Shown: piece after piece, positions 15,508 through 24,153 of the stretch | Layout of the letters: every line of letters starts with the position of its first letter | How positions within the stretch are numbered: position 1 is the stretch's first letter | Assembly (NCBI GenBank): GCA_937870835.1 | Contig: CALMWW010000140.1 | Coordinates: 1-34,091, forward strand | Length of the DNA: 34,091 nucleotides | From: an uncultured bacterium | GTDB taxonomy: Bacteria; Patescibacteriota; Minisyncoccia; Minisyncoccales; Minisyncoccaceae | Reading direction: 5' to 3' | The notes under the pieces: model-generated | What the model saw: only the letters and a program-made list of their open reading frames with translations | Databases searched by the model: none | Told to the model about the DNA's origin: nothing | Program-made: the position numbers and the translations under genes

Positions 15508-17985
15508 TTAATTTTTACCGCAACAATTTTTATATTTTTTAGGACGGCCGTCGGGATATTTTGCTCCACATGGACAAGGGTCATTTCGACCAACTTTTTT
15601 GCCAAATTTATTAACTTGATTAGAAACTGTCCGCGTTGAATTTGCTCCTGCGGAATTATTTGCTCCCGTAACAGCAACTGAACTAATTTTCATTATATTG
15701 TTAATCAATAAATTTTCGTAATTATCTAATAATTTATTAAATAAAATTCTTGCTTCCTTTTTGTATTCAACCAATGGGTCTTGCTGCCCATAGGCCCGCA
15801 AATTTACCGCATCGCGTGAAGATTCCATATTTTCTAAATGTTCTGTCCAAAGCATATCTAAAACTCGCAAGGCTAAAATTTTTTCTGCTTGGCGCATTGC
15901 CTCACTCCCCAATTCTTTTTCTTTTGCTTCATAATCTTCTGGTGTAAAACCATAATTAGAGATATTTTTTAAAATTTCTTCTTTCAAAATTCCTTTCTCT
16001 GCATTTTCAATTATATCCAATCTTTTTTTATAAATTACCTCGCGGTGTTTATTTAAAACATCGTCATATTCTAATGTCCTTTTGCGCGCATCAAAATTAG
16101 CGCCCTCTATTTTTGATTGAGCTGACTCAATATTTTTACTAATAAAACTATTTTCAATAGGCATATCTTCCGGCATATTAAATCTTTCCATTAAAGCTTT
16201 AATCCTATCTCCGCCAAAAATTCTAATAACATCATCCTCTAATGAAATAAAAAATTGAGTAGTGCCAGGATCGCCTTGACGGCCGCCTCGACCACGCAAC
16301 TGATTATCAATTCGGCGCGCTTCATGACGCTCTGTGCCAATAATATGCAACCCGCCCAAGCTTTTAACTTTTTCTTTTTCTTCGGAAGTGCTCGGATTGC
16401 CCCCTAAAACAATATCCACTCCTCGGCCAGCCATATTGGTGGCAATTGTAACTGCATTTAAGGCTCCAGCTTGCGCAATAATCGCACCCTCTTCTTCATG
16501 GTGCTTAGCATTTAAAACTTTATGAGGAATACCTTCCCGGCTTAACAAAGCACTCAAATATTCATTTTTATCAATACTCGTTGTTCCTACCAAAATCGGC
16601 TGTCCGGTTGCATGCCTTGTTTTTACTTCTTCTACTACAGCTCTAAACTTGGCAGCTTCAGTTTTGTAAATTCGGTCTGGTAAATCTTTTCTAATAATTG
16701 GCTTATTGGTTGGAATAACAATAGTATCTAAATGATAAACTTTATCAAATTCCTCAGCCGAAGTTTCGGCCGTGCCAGTCATACCCGCTAATTTTTTATA
16801 CATTCTAAAATAGTTTTGAAAAGTAATAGAAGCCAAGGTAATTGATTCGGGCTGTATTCTCACTCCCTCTTTAGCTTCAATAGCTTGGTGTAATCCTCCA
16901 GACCAACGGCGACCGGGCATTAAACGACCCGTAAATGTATCCACAATAATCACTTCTCCATTTTTAACTACATAATCTTTATCTCTCTTAAAAAGTATCT
17001 CCGCTTTTAGAGCTTGCTCTAAATGATGCAAATATTGAATACCGCGTTCATTATAAATATTGCCCACATTTAAAATTTTCTCAATTTTATCAATACCAAT
17101 TTCAGTTAGAACAACGGCTCGCATTTTTTCATCAACTTCATAATCTGTTTCCTTATTAAGACGCGGAATAATTCTTGAAAATTCAGTATACCAATGTGAA
17201 CTTTCTTCGTCAGGAGCAGATATAATTAAGGGTGTTCTTGCTTCATCAATTAAAATAGAATCTACTTCATCAACAATCGCATAATTATAGCCCCGTTGCA
17301 CCCTTTCGCTCAAACTATAAACCATATTATCTCTTAAATAATCAAACCCAAATTCATTATTCGTGCCATAAGTAATATCTGCGGCATAAGCTTCTTGTCG
17401 CGAACAGGGTCTTAAAAAATCTTCTTGAACCTTAAATCCGCCCAAATCATCTCTGGGTTTATCTTCTGTTGCTTGCGCTAATTTATATTGTGGGTCGTAT
17501 AAAAAAGATTGTTCGTGATTTAAACAACCAGTACTTAATCCTAAAGCATAGTAAATCTGCCCCATCCAAACCGCATCTCGACGGCTTAAATAATCATTTA
17601 CTGTCACTAAGTGAGCGCCCTTGCTTTCTAAAGCATTTAAGTACATAGGCAGAGTGGCTGTTAAAGTTTTTCCTTCTCCGGTTTTCATTTCTGCAATTTT
17701 CCCTTGATGCAAAACTATTCCTCCAATTAATTGACAATCAAAATGCCTCTGCTTTAAGGTGCGGTTAGCTGCTTCTCTAACAGCCGCAAACGCTTCTGGT
17801 AAAAGATCATCTAATGTTTCGCCTTGATTAAGTCGCTCTCTAAATTCAAAAGTTTTATTTTTTAATTGTTCATCGGAAAGCTTTTGATACTCACTTTCTA
17901 ATTCATTAATCTCTGTTACTATCGGTTGAATACTTTTAATATATTTTTCATTAGCATTTCCAAAAATTTGAGTCAAAATAGACAT
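15508..17985 (-). CDS. secA: Preprotein translocase ATPase SecA
   Basis: This 825-aa protein is full-length SecA. Walker A MKTGEGKT lies at 100-107, the DEVDSILIDEART Walker B region near 240, and the second motor domain carries TNMAGRGVDIVLGG and QLRGRGGRQGDPG. A preprotein-crosslinking domain and the helical scaffold follow. The very C-terminus is a SEC-C zinc motif with C804, C806, C821 and C822, which in other bacteria binds SecB or ribosomes. SecA pushes preproteins through SecYEG using ATP. A stretch TATAAA lies 5 nt before the ATG, so transcription may start very near the start codon. Confidence 0.98.
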   Translation of the reverse strand: MSILTQIFGNANEKYIKSIQPIVTEINELESEYQKLSDEQLKNKTFEFRERLNQGETLDDLLPEAFAAVREAANRTLKQRHFDCQLIGGIVLHQGKIAEMKTGEGKTLTATLPMYLNALESKGAHLVTVNDYLSRRDAVWMGQIYYALGLSTGCLNHEQSFLYDPQYKLAQATEDKPRDDLGGFKVQEDFLRPCSRQEAYAADITYGTNNEFGFDYLRDNMVYSLSERVQRGYNYAIVDEVDSILIDEARTPLIISAPDEESSHWYTEFSRIIPRLNKETDYEVDEKMRAVVLTEIGIDKIEKILNVGNIYNERGIQYLHHLEQALKAEILFKRDKDYVVKNGEVIIVDTFTGRLMPGRRWSGGLHQAIEAKEGVRIQPESITLASITFQNYFRMYKKLAGMTGTAETSAEEFDKVYHLDTIVIPTNKPIIRKDLPDRIYKTEAAKFRAVVEEVKTRHATGQPILVGTTSIDKNEYLSALLSREGIPHKVLNAKHHEEEGAIIAQAGALNAVTIATNMAGRGVDIVLGGNPSTSEEKEKVKSLGGLHIIGTERHEARRIDNQLRGRGGRQGDPGTTQFFISLEDDVIRIFGGDRIKALMERFNMPEDMPIENSFISKNIESAQSKIEGANFDARKRTLEYDDVLNKHREVIYKKRLDIIENAEKGILKEEILKNISNYGFTPEDYEAKEKELGSEAMRQAEKILALRVLDMLWTEHLENMESSRDAVNLRAYGQQDPLVEYKKEARILFNKLLDNYENLLINNIMKISSVAVTGANNSAGANSTRTVSNQVNKFGKKVGRNDPCPCGAKYPDGRPKKYKNCCGKN

Positions 17986-18007
17986 AGCAATTTATAAAGA
18001 TAAAACA

Positions 18008-18036
18008 AGGCGATAGGAAAATTACCTCTATCGCCT
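18008..18036 (-). terminator. Hairpin between hpf and secA, probable terminator
   Basis: AGGCGATAG (18008-18016) and CTATCGCCT (18028-18036) form a perfect 9-bp stem with an 11-nt loop. On the minus strand it is followed by TGTTTTAT, a modest T-run. It would end hpf transcription before secA. Confidence 0.65.
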
Positions 18037-18085
18037 CGGCTTAATTTTAATTATTATTTTCCTAATTACTTTATCCTAAACAAAG

Positions 18086-18436
18086 CTAAAAATCTGTCAA
18101 GCAATTCTTATTTTTTATTTTCTTTCTCCTGTCTAATTTTTCCTTAAACTTCATTAGCTGAACTTCTAATCCTTCTTTTGCATCTAAAATAGCAGTCTCT
18201 ATTTTTTCTTTTTCTGAATAAGCGCGCAGTAAATTTCCCGTTGGCGTTTCTGTTTGTATTTCGGCGCTATAAATATTACCCTTCTGATGATGAAAAGTAG
18301 TAATACCAATCTCAACATCAATTATTTGAATTGCATTTTTCGGAAAAAATTTCTGAAGATTCTTTAATTTATCCAGAATAAATTTTTCCAATTTAGGATT
18401 AAGGATAAGATTTTTTGTCTTAATTCTTATTTCCAT
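18086..18436 (-). CDS. hpf: Ribosome hibernation promoting factor (HPF/RaiA, short form)
   Basis: This 116-aa protein matches the beta-alpha-beta-beta-beta-alpha fold of the HPF/YfiA family: MEIRIKTKNLILNPKLEKF, then a helix with LDKLKNLQKFFP, VEIGITTFHHQKGNIYSAEI, and the second helix with LDAKEGLEVQLMKFKEKL. The C-terminus is strongly basic (RRKKIKNKN), as needed to bind rRNA. It binds the decoding region of 30S subunits and silences ribosomes in starvation. It is the short form, lacking the dimerising C-terminal domain of long HPF. Upstream is a reasonable promoter. Confidence 0.88.
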   Translation of the reverse strand: MEIRIKTKNLILNPKLEKFILDKLKNLQKFFPKNAIQIIDVEIGITTFHHQKGNIYSAEIQTETPTGNLLRAYSEKEKIETAILDAKEGLEVQLMKFKEKLDRRKKIKNKNCLTDF

Positions 18437-18448
18437 AAATCTAATAAT

Positions 18449-18477
18449 ATATTAACATGACTGTTTATAAAAAACAA
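18449..18477 (-). promoter_or_regulatory. Possible hpf promoter
   Basis: On the minus strand, TTGTTT (18477-18472) and TAATAT (18454-18449) are 17 nt apart. The -35 box sits in the right-hand stem of the preceding terminator. The leader would be only about 6 nt. Confidence 0.4.
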
Positions 18478-18494
18478 CCCTTAGGGGTTGTTTT
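18471..18494 (-). terminator. Terminator after the lysine-rich peptide gene
   Basis: AAAACAACCC (18471-18480) pairs perfectly with GGGTTGTTTT (18485-18494) around TTAG. The A/T ends make it work in either direction. It lies 10 nt past the stop of the lysine-rich ORF. Confidence 0.85.
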
Positions 18495-18504
18495 TATAAG
18501 AAGG

Positions 18505-18600
18505 CTATTTCTTCTTCTTCGCGGTTTTCTTTTTGGCGGCCTTCTTTACTGGTTTCTTTTTTGCGACTTTCTTTTTTGCGACTTTCTTTTTTGCAGGCAT
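18505..18600 (-). CDS. 31-aa lysine/alanine-rich peptide (histone H1-like tail)
   Basis: The ORF starts at ATG 18598-18600 and stops with TAG. It encodes MPAKKKVAKKKVAKKK followed by PVKKAAKKKTAKKKK, with 19 lysines in 31 residues. The repeated VAKKK units are also repeated at the DNA level (GTCGCAAAAAAGAAA twice in tandem). The pattern matches the lysine/alanine-rich tails of bacterial histone H1-like (Hc1/AlgP-type) proteins and would bind nucleic acid non-specifically. It is followed by a strong terminator, which supports a real transcript. As a free peptide it is unusually short. It might coat DNA or rRNA. Confidence 0.7.
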   Translation of the reverse strand: MPAKKKVAKKKVAKKKPVKKAAKKKTAKKKK

Positions 18601-18903
18601 TTTTTTAAAAAAATATTTTAGATTTTCATAATCGACCTTTTTATTTTGAGAAAAATTTTTTTATAAAAAATTTTCTTATTTATACTTTTATTTTCTTATA
18701 TTTAAAATATTTGTCAATATGTTGACAAATTTTTTTTGCAAAATTTATCAAAAATTTTAAATTTTTCAAAAATTTTTTGATAAAAAATAAAAAATAATTT
18801 TGTATTTATAAAAACTTTTGTAAAAAATAAAATTTTATTTTCTTTATAAAATATAAAAACAAGGATCCACCTTGTCTAATTTTATTTTTAGTAAAATAAA
18901 AAG
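18601..18903. other. AT-rich intergenic region with several inverted repeats
   Basis: This 300-bp stretch between the lysine-rich gene and murB has no gene and almost no G or C. A perfect palindrome ATTTGTCAA-TATG-TTGACAAAT (18709-18730) puts a TTGACA hexamer on each strand. A longer imperfect inverted repeat, TTTATCAAAAATTTT (18744-18758) against AAAATTTTTTGATAAA (18769-18784), follows. The right end holds the murB terminator. A promoter for the lysine-rich gene is expected here, but no good -35/-10 pair with normal spacing is clear. Confidence 0.6.
18855..18875 (-). terminator. Terminator after murB
   Basis: On the minus strand, ACAAGG (18875-18870) and CCTTGT (18864-18859) flank a 5-nt loop and are followed by a T-run (complement of the A-run 18855-18859). 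It lies about 30 nt past the murB stop. Confidence 0.7.
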
Positions 18904-19878
18904 TTAAATAAATTTAATTTCCTCTTCTAACTCAATATTAAATTTTTTTCTAACTTCGTTTTTAATTAAATTTATTAATTCTAAAACATCTTTTGAATTA
19001 GCTTTGCCGGTATTAATAATAAAATTAGCATGCTTATCTGATATTTTTGCCCCCCCAATCACTTTTCCTTTTAGTCCGCATTGCTCAATTAAATAACCGG
19101 CTGGTATTGCTCCTCGGTCCACGAAATCATTTAATTCAGGATGCTTCTCTAAATCAATTTCTCCGGTATAATTCTTAAAAATTGAACCAATAGAAAAACC
19201 TGTTGGTATATGGTTTTGACGTCGCGCTAAATTTTCTGCAATTTTATTTTTAATGTCTTCCGGTTTTGATCTTTTAAGTATTATTTTTGCGGATAAAATT
19301 ATTAAATTTTTATTATTCTTAAATATGCTTTTCCGATATTCAAATTCACAATCCTGTTTATTATAAACATTTTCAAAAACAATACCGTTTTTTATTTCTA
19401 AAACATTGATTGTTTCTAAAATGTCTCCAATCGCTATCCCAAATGCGCCTGCATTTCCATTAATTGCGCCGCCAACTGAACCAGGAATTCCAACTGCCCA
19501 CTCTAATCCTGAAAACCCTGCCTCTGCTGATTCATTAACTAAAAAATGCAAAGGCCAATCTGCCTCGGCTTCTACAAAATAATCTTCATTTATTTTTACC
19601 GGCATAAAATCTTTAGGTTGGGGATTATTTTTATAAATTATCACCAAACCATTAAATCCTTGACTATTAATTAAAGTATTGCTGCCACCCCCTAAAATTC
19701 TAAAATCAATATTTAAATCAAGCGCTTTTTGAATTGCTAATTTTAATTCTGTCTCGTTTTCTGCCTTTAAAAAATATCTTGCTTTTCCTCCAATATGAAA
19801 AGTAGAATAATTTTTTAAAACAACATTTTCTTGAAACCGCGGCAAAAACTTTTTAAATTCTTGTTTTATATCTGTCAT
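18904..19878 (-). CDS. murB: UDP-N-acetylenolpyruvoylglucosamine reductase
   Basis: This 324-aa FAD enzyme makes UDP-N-acetylmuramate, a peptidoglycan building block. The FAD-binding parts are TFHIGGKARYF (26-36), ILGGGSNTLI (61-70) and GIPGSVGGAINGNAGAFG (about 129-146). The substrate-binding EYRKSIF and the catalytic serine region GFSIGSIFKN, then AGYLIEQCGLKGKVIGGA, match the family. The spacing and absence of the extra C-terminal domain fit the short type (type II-like). It starts 2 nt after the upstream ligase-like gene and is cotranscribed with it. Confidence 0.96.
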   Translation of the reverse strand: MTDIKQEFKKFLPRFQENVVLKNYSTFHIGGKARYFLKAENETELKLAIQKALDLNIDFRILGGGSNTLINSQGFNGLVIIYKNNPQPKDFMPVKINEDYFVEAEADWPLHFLVNESAEAGFSGLEWAVGIPGSVGGAINGNAGAFGIAIGDILETINVLEIKNGIVFENVYNKQDCEFEYRKSIFKNNKNLIILSAKIILKRSKPEDIKNKIAENLARRQNHIPTGFSIGSIFKNYTGEIDLEKHPELNDFVDRGAIPAGYLIEQCGLKGKVIGGAKISDKHANFIINTGKANSKDVLELINLIKNEVRKKFNIELEEEIKFI

Positions 19879-19880
19879 AT

Positions 19881-21752
19881 TTACTCTTTTAATGTTTTAA
19901 TTTTTTCTTTTAATTCAACTAAATTTGGATTAAGCTCCAAAGCTTTTTCATAATTTATTAAAGCGTTAGTCTTGTCGCCTTGTTTTTCAAAAACCCGACC
20001 TATAGCATAGTAAACATCAAAATTATAAGGAGCTAATTTTTGCGCTTGTTCATAAGCCCTTAAGGCCTCTTTATTTTTATCACTAATTAAAAAACTTGTA
20101 TTTTCATAAATTAAACCAAGACTATGCCAAACATTATAATTTTGAGGGTCACGCGAAGTAGCTATATTTGCTAAAGATTCGCCCTGTGAAGCTAAATCTT
20201 GAATTTCTTTTTTACGACTTTCTGCTTCTTGACTATTAAAAATGTCGCTTGCTTTTAAGATATATAATTGAGAGGCTCCAACATAATAATCACCATCTCC
20301 AAACATAATAGCTGCCCGAACGCTATTTGTTATGGCTTCATCAAATTTTTGTTCGGTATATTCTCTAATGCTTTGTTTATAAAAATGTTCGGCTAAACAT
20401 TGCTTGCCTAAAAAAATAACTCCTCCTAAAAATAATAAAACTGAAAATATTAAACTAATTTGAAGAAAATAATTTCTTTTCTCTAAATCAAAGCAAATTT
20501 CCTCGGACTTATTTAAATTAACCCACGCCCCCAAAACAAAAAAAGAAAAAACTAGGGGCGTAAGCGTCATTTTATACAAACACATTGAAAAAAATAAAAT
20601 AACTCCCAACGGAAAAACTACTTCCATCACATTATTAAAATTTTCCTTAGCTTGCTTTTTTTCACCTCGAGATAACAAAGTTTTCCAAAAAGCAAAACCC
20701 TGAATCATAAAAATAGCCCAAGCTGCTAACAAACACAAAAGCGCTAAAATACCCAATGAGGCGCCCAAGGTTAAAAAAGCAATCGGCCCCTGATTAAAGA
20801 CTAAGGTTGAATCACCTAAATCATTGCCTTTATATAATGAATATTTATATAAATAGGTGGCCGGTCCAGACCCAAAAAAAATGTTTTTAAATGATTCTTG
20901 AAAAGTTTTTTCAGCAATATTTAATCCCGAAATATAAGAAATAGATTGTTCACTGCCTAATTGAAAATCGTAATTAAAAAATTTGGGTGAAAAAAATATT
21001 CCTAAAGAAATCAAAAATATTAATAATGAAAAAATAATTTTTTTATTTTTCCAAAGAAAATTATTTTTTAAACATTCACGCCAAAAAATCAAAAAAGAAG
21101 CCAAAAAAATAACAAACCATGACAATTTAGATTGAATAATAAGAAGAGGGATTAATAACAAAACCAAAGCTGCTCCATTTATAATCTTTTGCCATAATTT
21201 CAAGGGCTGTTCTTGAATTAAAAATATTATTGCGTTCAGCCCCACAAACGCCAAGGCAAAAATTAACGAAAAACTTTCTGCAGATGAAAAAAGCTCAATC
21301 TCAAAATTAAAAATAAGGCTTGCTAAAAAAATTATGGATAGGAAAATGCTCCCAAAAATAAACGATTGAAAAAATTTTAATAAGTCCTTTTTGTCTAAAA
21401 AATTCGCTACTAAAATAGCTATGCCGATATAAGCTGATAACATTAAAAAAGAATCTAAAGTATTAGGCCTGCCCAAAAATCCTTGTAAAAGATTAGGCGT
21501 TAAAAAAAACGAAATGGCGCTCATCATCCAAAATCCAACCAAAAAAATAGCAAGCTGGCTCTTTTTTAAGTAAATTCTTTTCTCTGTAAATATCTGACCC
21601 ATCCAAAGTATTAAACTAATTAAAACAAAAACAACCACCAACAATTTTTGGCTTAAAATATAAGAAACTCCGATGTTGGGAATATAAAAAAAGGGCAACA
21701 AAAAGAAAAAAGCGCCAAAAACCCAACCTGCTATTTTCCTAAAATATGCCAT
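19881..21752 (-). CDS. O-antigen-ligase-like polytopic membrane protein with C-terminal TPR repeats
   Basis: This 623-aa protein has about 10-12 hydrophobic helices in residues 1-460 and a soluble C-terminal part made of TPR units, the clearest being NVWHSLGLIYENT and YNFDVYYAIGRVFEKQGDK with NYEKALELNPNL near the end. A long outward loop (about 265-320) lies between helices, as in O-antigen ligase/polymerase (Wzy/WaaL) proteins. It probably transfers or polymerises a surface glycan, with the TPR part binding partners. The substrate is unknown. A TATAAT box 6 nt before the ATG suggests a leaderless message. Confidence 0.75.
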   Translation of the reverse strand: MAYFRKIAGWVFGAFFFLLPFFYIPNIGVSYILSQKLLVVVFVLISLILWMGQIFTEKRIYLKKSQLAIFLVGFWMMSAISFFLTPNLLQGFLGRPNTLDSFLMLSAYIGIAILVANFLDKKDLLKFFQSFIFGSIFLSIIFLASLIFNFEIELFSSAESFSLIFALAFVGLNAIIFLIQEQPLKLWQKIINGAALVLLLIPLLIIQSKLSWFVIFLASFLIFWRECLKNNFLWKNKKIIFSLLIFLISLGIFFSPKFFNYDFQLGSEQSISYISGLNIAEKTFQESFKNIFFGSGPATYLYKYSLYKGNDLGDSTLVFNQGPIAFLTLGASLGILALLCLLAAWAIFMIQGFAFWKTLLSRGEKKQAKENFNNVMEVVFPLGVILFFSMCLYKMTLTPLVFSFFVLGAWVNLNKSEEICFDLEKRNYFLQISLIFSVLLFLGGVIFLGKQCLAEHFYKQSIREYTEQKFDEAITNSVRAAIMFGDGDYYVGASQLYILKASDIFNSQEAESRKKEIQDLASQGESLANIATSRDPQNYNVWHSLGLIYENTSFLISDKNKEALRAYEQAQKLAPYNFDVYYAIGRVFEKQGDKTNALINYEKALELNPNLVELKEKIKTLKE

Positions 21753-21758
21753 GTTTTG

Positions 21759-21767
21759 ATTATAACA
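21759..21767 (-). promoter_or_regulatory. Extended -10 promoter at the ligase-like gene
   Basis: On the minus strand TGTTATAAT (21767-21759) is an extended -10 element ending exactly 6 nt before the ATG. No good -35 is seen. The transcript would begin at or next to the start codon. Confidence 0.6.
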
Positions 21768-21822
21768 CTTTTTATTTAAAAATCTACTTTTAAATTAAGA
21801 ATTAAAAATTCAAAATAATATA

Positions 21823-22710
21823 TTATAAGGCAAACGACGAAAGAATAAATCTCAAAGGATCTAAACTGTCTCCTTGATATTTAATAGAAAAATGCAAATG
21901 AGGTCCTAAAGAATAACCAGTGTTGCCAGACAATCCAATTATTTCTTTTCGCCTTACCATTTGCCCTTTTTGCACATCAATATAGCCAAGGTGAGCATAT
22001 AAAGAATAAATGCCTAAACCATGATCAATGACAATTGATTTCCCGCAATTGGGCAGGGTTCCCGCAAAAACAACCTTACCGCTATTAGTAGAATAAACTG
22101 GCGTATTAATTGATGCCTTCAAATCCACTCCTAGGTGCTGTAATTGATAATTACCAGACTTGTTGATATTGCCAAACGACCCCACATCATAAGTATTAGA
22201 AACTGGTAAAACAAACGGCTGACTAAAATAAGCTTGAGGCGTTGTTTTGCTAAAAATTTCAGCTAAAATTTGATTTTCTTTATTTACTGAATTATCTACA
22301 ATATTCTTTACCGTATATCCTTTTTGAACAAGGCTACTTGTGGTTGCTAAAGAAGTAACTAAAAAATTCTTTTCTAAAACTAAAATATCTTTTTCAAAAA
22401 TTGGCTTTTTTGAAACATTCACTACTAATTTATAGTTTCCTGGTTTTGTTTTAACTGAAATACCAACTAAGGCTACCTTATTTTTATTTTTTCTATTCTC
22501 AAAAAACTGCAAAGACTTTGAATTAAAATTTCCGCTAACCTCTCCTTCTACATTTTTTACTACTACTGCAAAAGTATCTCCTTGATAAAAAATATTGGTT
22601 GAGAGCCAAACTTCTGGTATTAAAGACAATTCCTCGGCTTGCGCGTCAAACAAAGGTAAAAATATAAATAACGCGCCCATTATTATAATAAAAATATTTT
22701 GATAATTCAT
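21823..22710 (-). CDS. Secreted M23-family metallopeptidase (LytM-like)
   Basis: This 295-aa protein starts with a signal peptide ending near DAQAEE (residues 1-26). A beta-rich N-terminal region follows, then an M23 domain from about 185. The zinc ligands are H and D in LQHLGVDLKA, and H273 in GPHLHFSI, with H271 as the catalytic histidine in the same motif. The SLYAHLG segment is present. Such enzymes cut peptide cross-links in peptidoglycan or act as activators of other hydrolases. All catalytic residues appear intact. It has its own promoter and follows the MFS gene on the minus strand. Confidence 0.92.
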   Translation of the reverse strand: MNYQNIFIIIMGALFIFLPLFDAQAEELSLIPEVWLSTNIFYQGDTFAVVVKNVEGEVSGNFNSKSLQFFENRKNKNKVALVGISVKTKPGNYKLVVNVSKKPIFEKDILVLEKNFLVTSLATTSSLVQKGYTVKNIVDNSVNKENQILAEIFSKTTPQAYFSQPFVLPVSNTYDVGSFGNINKSGNYQLQHLGVDLKASINTPVYSTNSGKVVFAGTLPNCGKSIVIDHGLGIYSLYAHLGYIDVQKGQMVRRKEIIGLSGNTGYSLGPHLHFSIKYQGDSLDPLRFILSSFAL

Positions 22711-22756
22711 AATTATTAAAATTATTTATTATATTAATATGGCCTATTATATTAAC

Positions 22757-22785
22757 ATTATAAATATTTTTCTTAATTAAGACAA
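22757..22785 (-). promoter_or_regulatory. Promoter of the M23 peptidase gene
   Basis: On the minus strand, TTGTCT (22785-22780) and a perfect TATAAT (22762-22757) are 17 nt apart, giving a leader of about 40 nt. Confidence 0.7.
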
Positions 22786-22822
22786 CCTCGTAAGATTATT
22801 ATAGATTTTATTTAGGTTTTAT

Positions 22823-24028
22823 TTAGGTTTTATTTGTTTTCTTATTATTTTTAAGAATAGAATAAAATAATAAAATTGAAATTAAACCAATCCCTGTTCC
22901 GAATAAATAAGTAGCCTTGGGACTAAAACTTACCCATAATTGACCAGCAATATAACCAGCCGGCAAGGCCGCTAATCCAGTAAAAGTATGAAAAGCGCCT
23001 AAGGCTGTTCCCTTTAACTCTTCGGGCGCTAAATCAGCCACCAAAGCCCGCTGCGAACCATCTATCAAGGCAAAAAATATTCCAAAAAGAATAAAAGATA
23101 TTATTGTATAGGTTAAACCATTAAAAAAATATAAACCTAAAGAAAGTAAAGTAAAAATTATATAACCGGCTAAAATAATTGGCTGCCTTCCTTTTTTATC
23201 TGAAATTTCACCAGCTCGAGTAGATAAAAACATATAAACTAAATAAAATAGCGCATAAAGCATAATGACCGCTTGGTTGCTTAATCCTTGACTTTGCGCT
23301 CTTAGCATTAAAAACGAATAATTATAATTTCCTAAAGTAAATATCGTGGCAATTAATATAAAAATTTTTAATTCTTTTGTTAGTTGTGAAAAACCAAACC
23401 GAAGCGATATTTTTTTATTGTTTGAGTTTTTATTTTTTGACTGAACCGGTTCTTGAACAAAAAAAATAATAAGGACGGCGAGAATACCGGGAATAATTGC
23501 TAACTTAAATAAATTAGTAAATCCTAAAATAGGCAACAATAAAACCGCTAAGAGCGCTCCACCTACTGACCCTAGTCCATCCATAGCCCGGTTTAGTCCA
23601 TAAGCTTTGCCTAATGTCGCTTTATTATTTGATTCGGCCACAATGGTATCGCGAGGAGCATCTCTTAATCCTTTTCCAATTCTATCCGCTACTCGCACTG
23701 CTAAAACTGAAAACCAATTACCCGCAAAGGCTAAAAGCGGTTTCATTAAAGCAGATAAGGTATAGCCAAAAAAAACAAATGGTTTTCTTTTTTTGATTTT
23801 ATCAGACCAATATCCTGAAACGACTTTTAATAAAGAAGCGGTTGCTTCCGCTGCTCCTTCAATCACTCCCACTGCCACTGCCGTGCCCCCCAAAACTGTA
23901 GTAATATACAGAGGCAATAATGGAAAAACCATCTGGCTGCTTAAATCAGTAAACAAGCTTACTAATCCTAAAATAATAACATTACGGCTTACGCCTGAAA
24001 ATATTTTTAATTTTTGATTTTGAAACAT
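22823..24028 (-). CDS. MFS transporter
   Basis: This 401-aa protein has about 12 hydrophobic helices and the MFS loop motif between helices 2 and 3 (GYWSDKIKKRKPFVFFGY). A conserved RIGKGLRDAPRDTIVAES loop follows helix 4, and a second-half motif GEISDKKGRQPIILAGY lies between helices 8 and 9. The RDAPRD loop is typical of a bacterial subfamily of uncharacterised, probably drug-efflux-like, MFS proteins. The substrate is unknown. The stop codon lies in a short tandem repeat of TTTTATTTAGG. Its -10 box ends 6 nt before the ATG. Confidence 0.9.
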   Translation of the reverse strand: MFQNQKLKIFSGVSRNVIILGLVSLFTDLSSQMVFPLLPLYITTVLGGTAVAVGVIEGAAEATASLLKVVSGYWSDKIKKRKPFVFFGYTLSALMKPLLAFAGNWFSVLAVRVADRIGKGLRDAPRDTIVAESNNKATLGKAYGLNRAMDGLGSVGGALLAVLLLPILGFTNLFKLAIIPGILAVLIIFFVQEPVQSKNKNSNNKKISLRFGFSQLTKELKIFILIATIFTLGNYNYSFLMLRAQSQGLSNQAVIMLYALFYLVYMFLSTRAGEISDKKGRQPIILAGYIIFTLLSLGLYFFNGLTYTIISFILFGIFFALIDGSQRALVADLAPEELKGTALGAFHTFTGLAALPAGYIAGQLWVSFSPKATYLFGTGIGLISILLFYSILKNNKKTNKT

Positions 24029-24034
24029 AAATCA

Positions 24035-24063
24035 ATCATATCACAAAATAAAAAATCAGCCAA
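24035..24063 (-). promoter_or_regulatory. Promoter of the MFS gene (leaderless)
   Basis: On the minus strand, TTGGCT (24063-24058) and TATGAT (24040-24035) are 17 nt apart, and the -10 box ends 6 nt before the ATG. Transcription would start at about the A of the start codon. Confidence 0.7.
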
Positions 24064-24112
24064 AAATTATTTTTTTGCTTAAATATTTTATATTTTTTAG
24101 AATAAAATTACT

Positions 24113-24146
24113 ATTAAAAAACAGATGCCGCAACGGGCATCTGTTT
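24113..24146 (-). terminator. Terminator after the small heat-shock gene
   Basis: AAACAGATGCC (24119-24129) and GGCATCTGTTT (24136-24146) make a perfect 11-bp stem with a 6-nt loop. On the minus strand it runs into TTTTTT. It lies just past the hsp20 stop. Confidence 0.9.
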
Positions 24147-24153
24147 ACACTTC

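Noticed and set aside
18601-18903. Replication origin
   Set aside because: The region is AT-rich, but I see no clear cluster of DnaA boxes and no dnaA or dnaN nearby.
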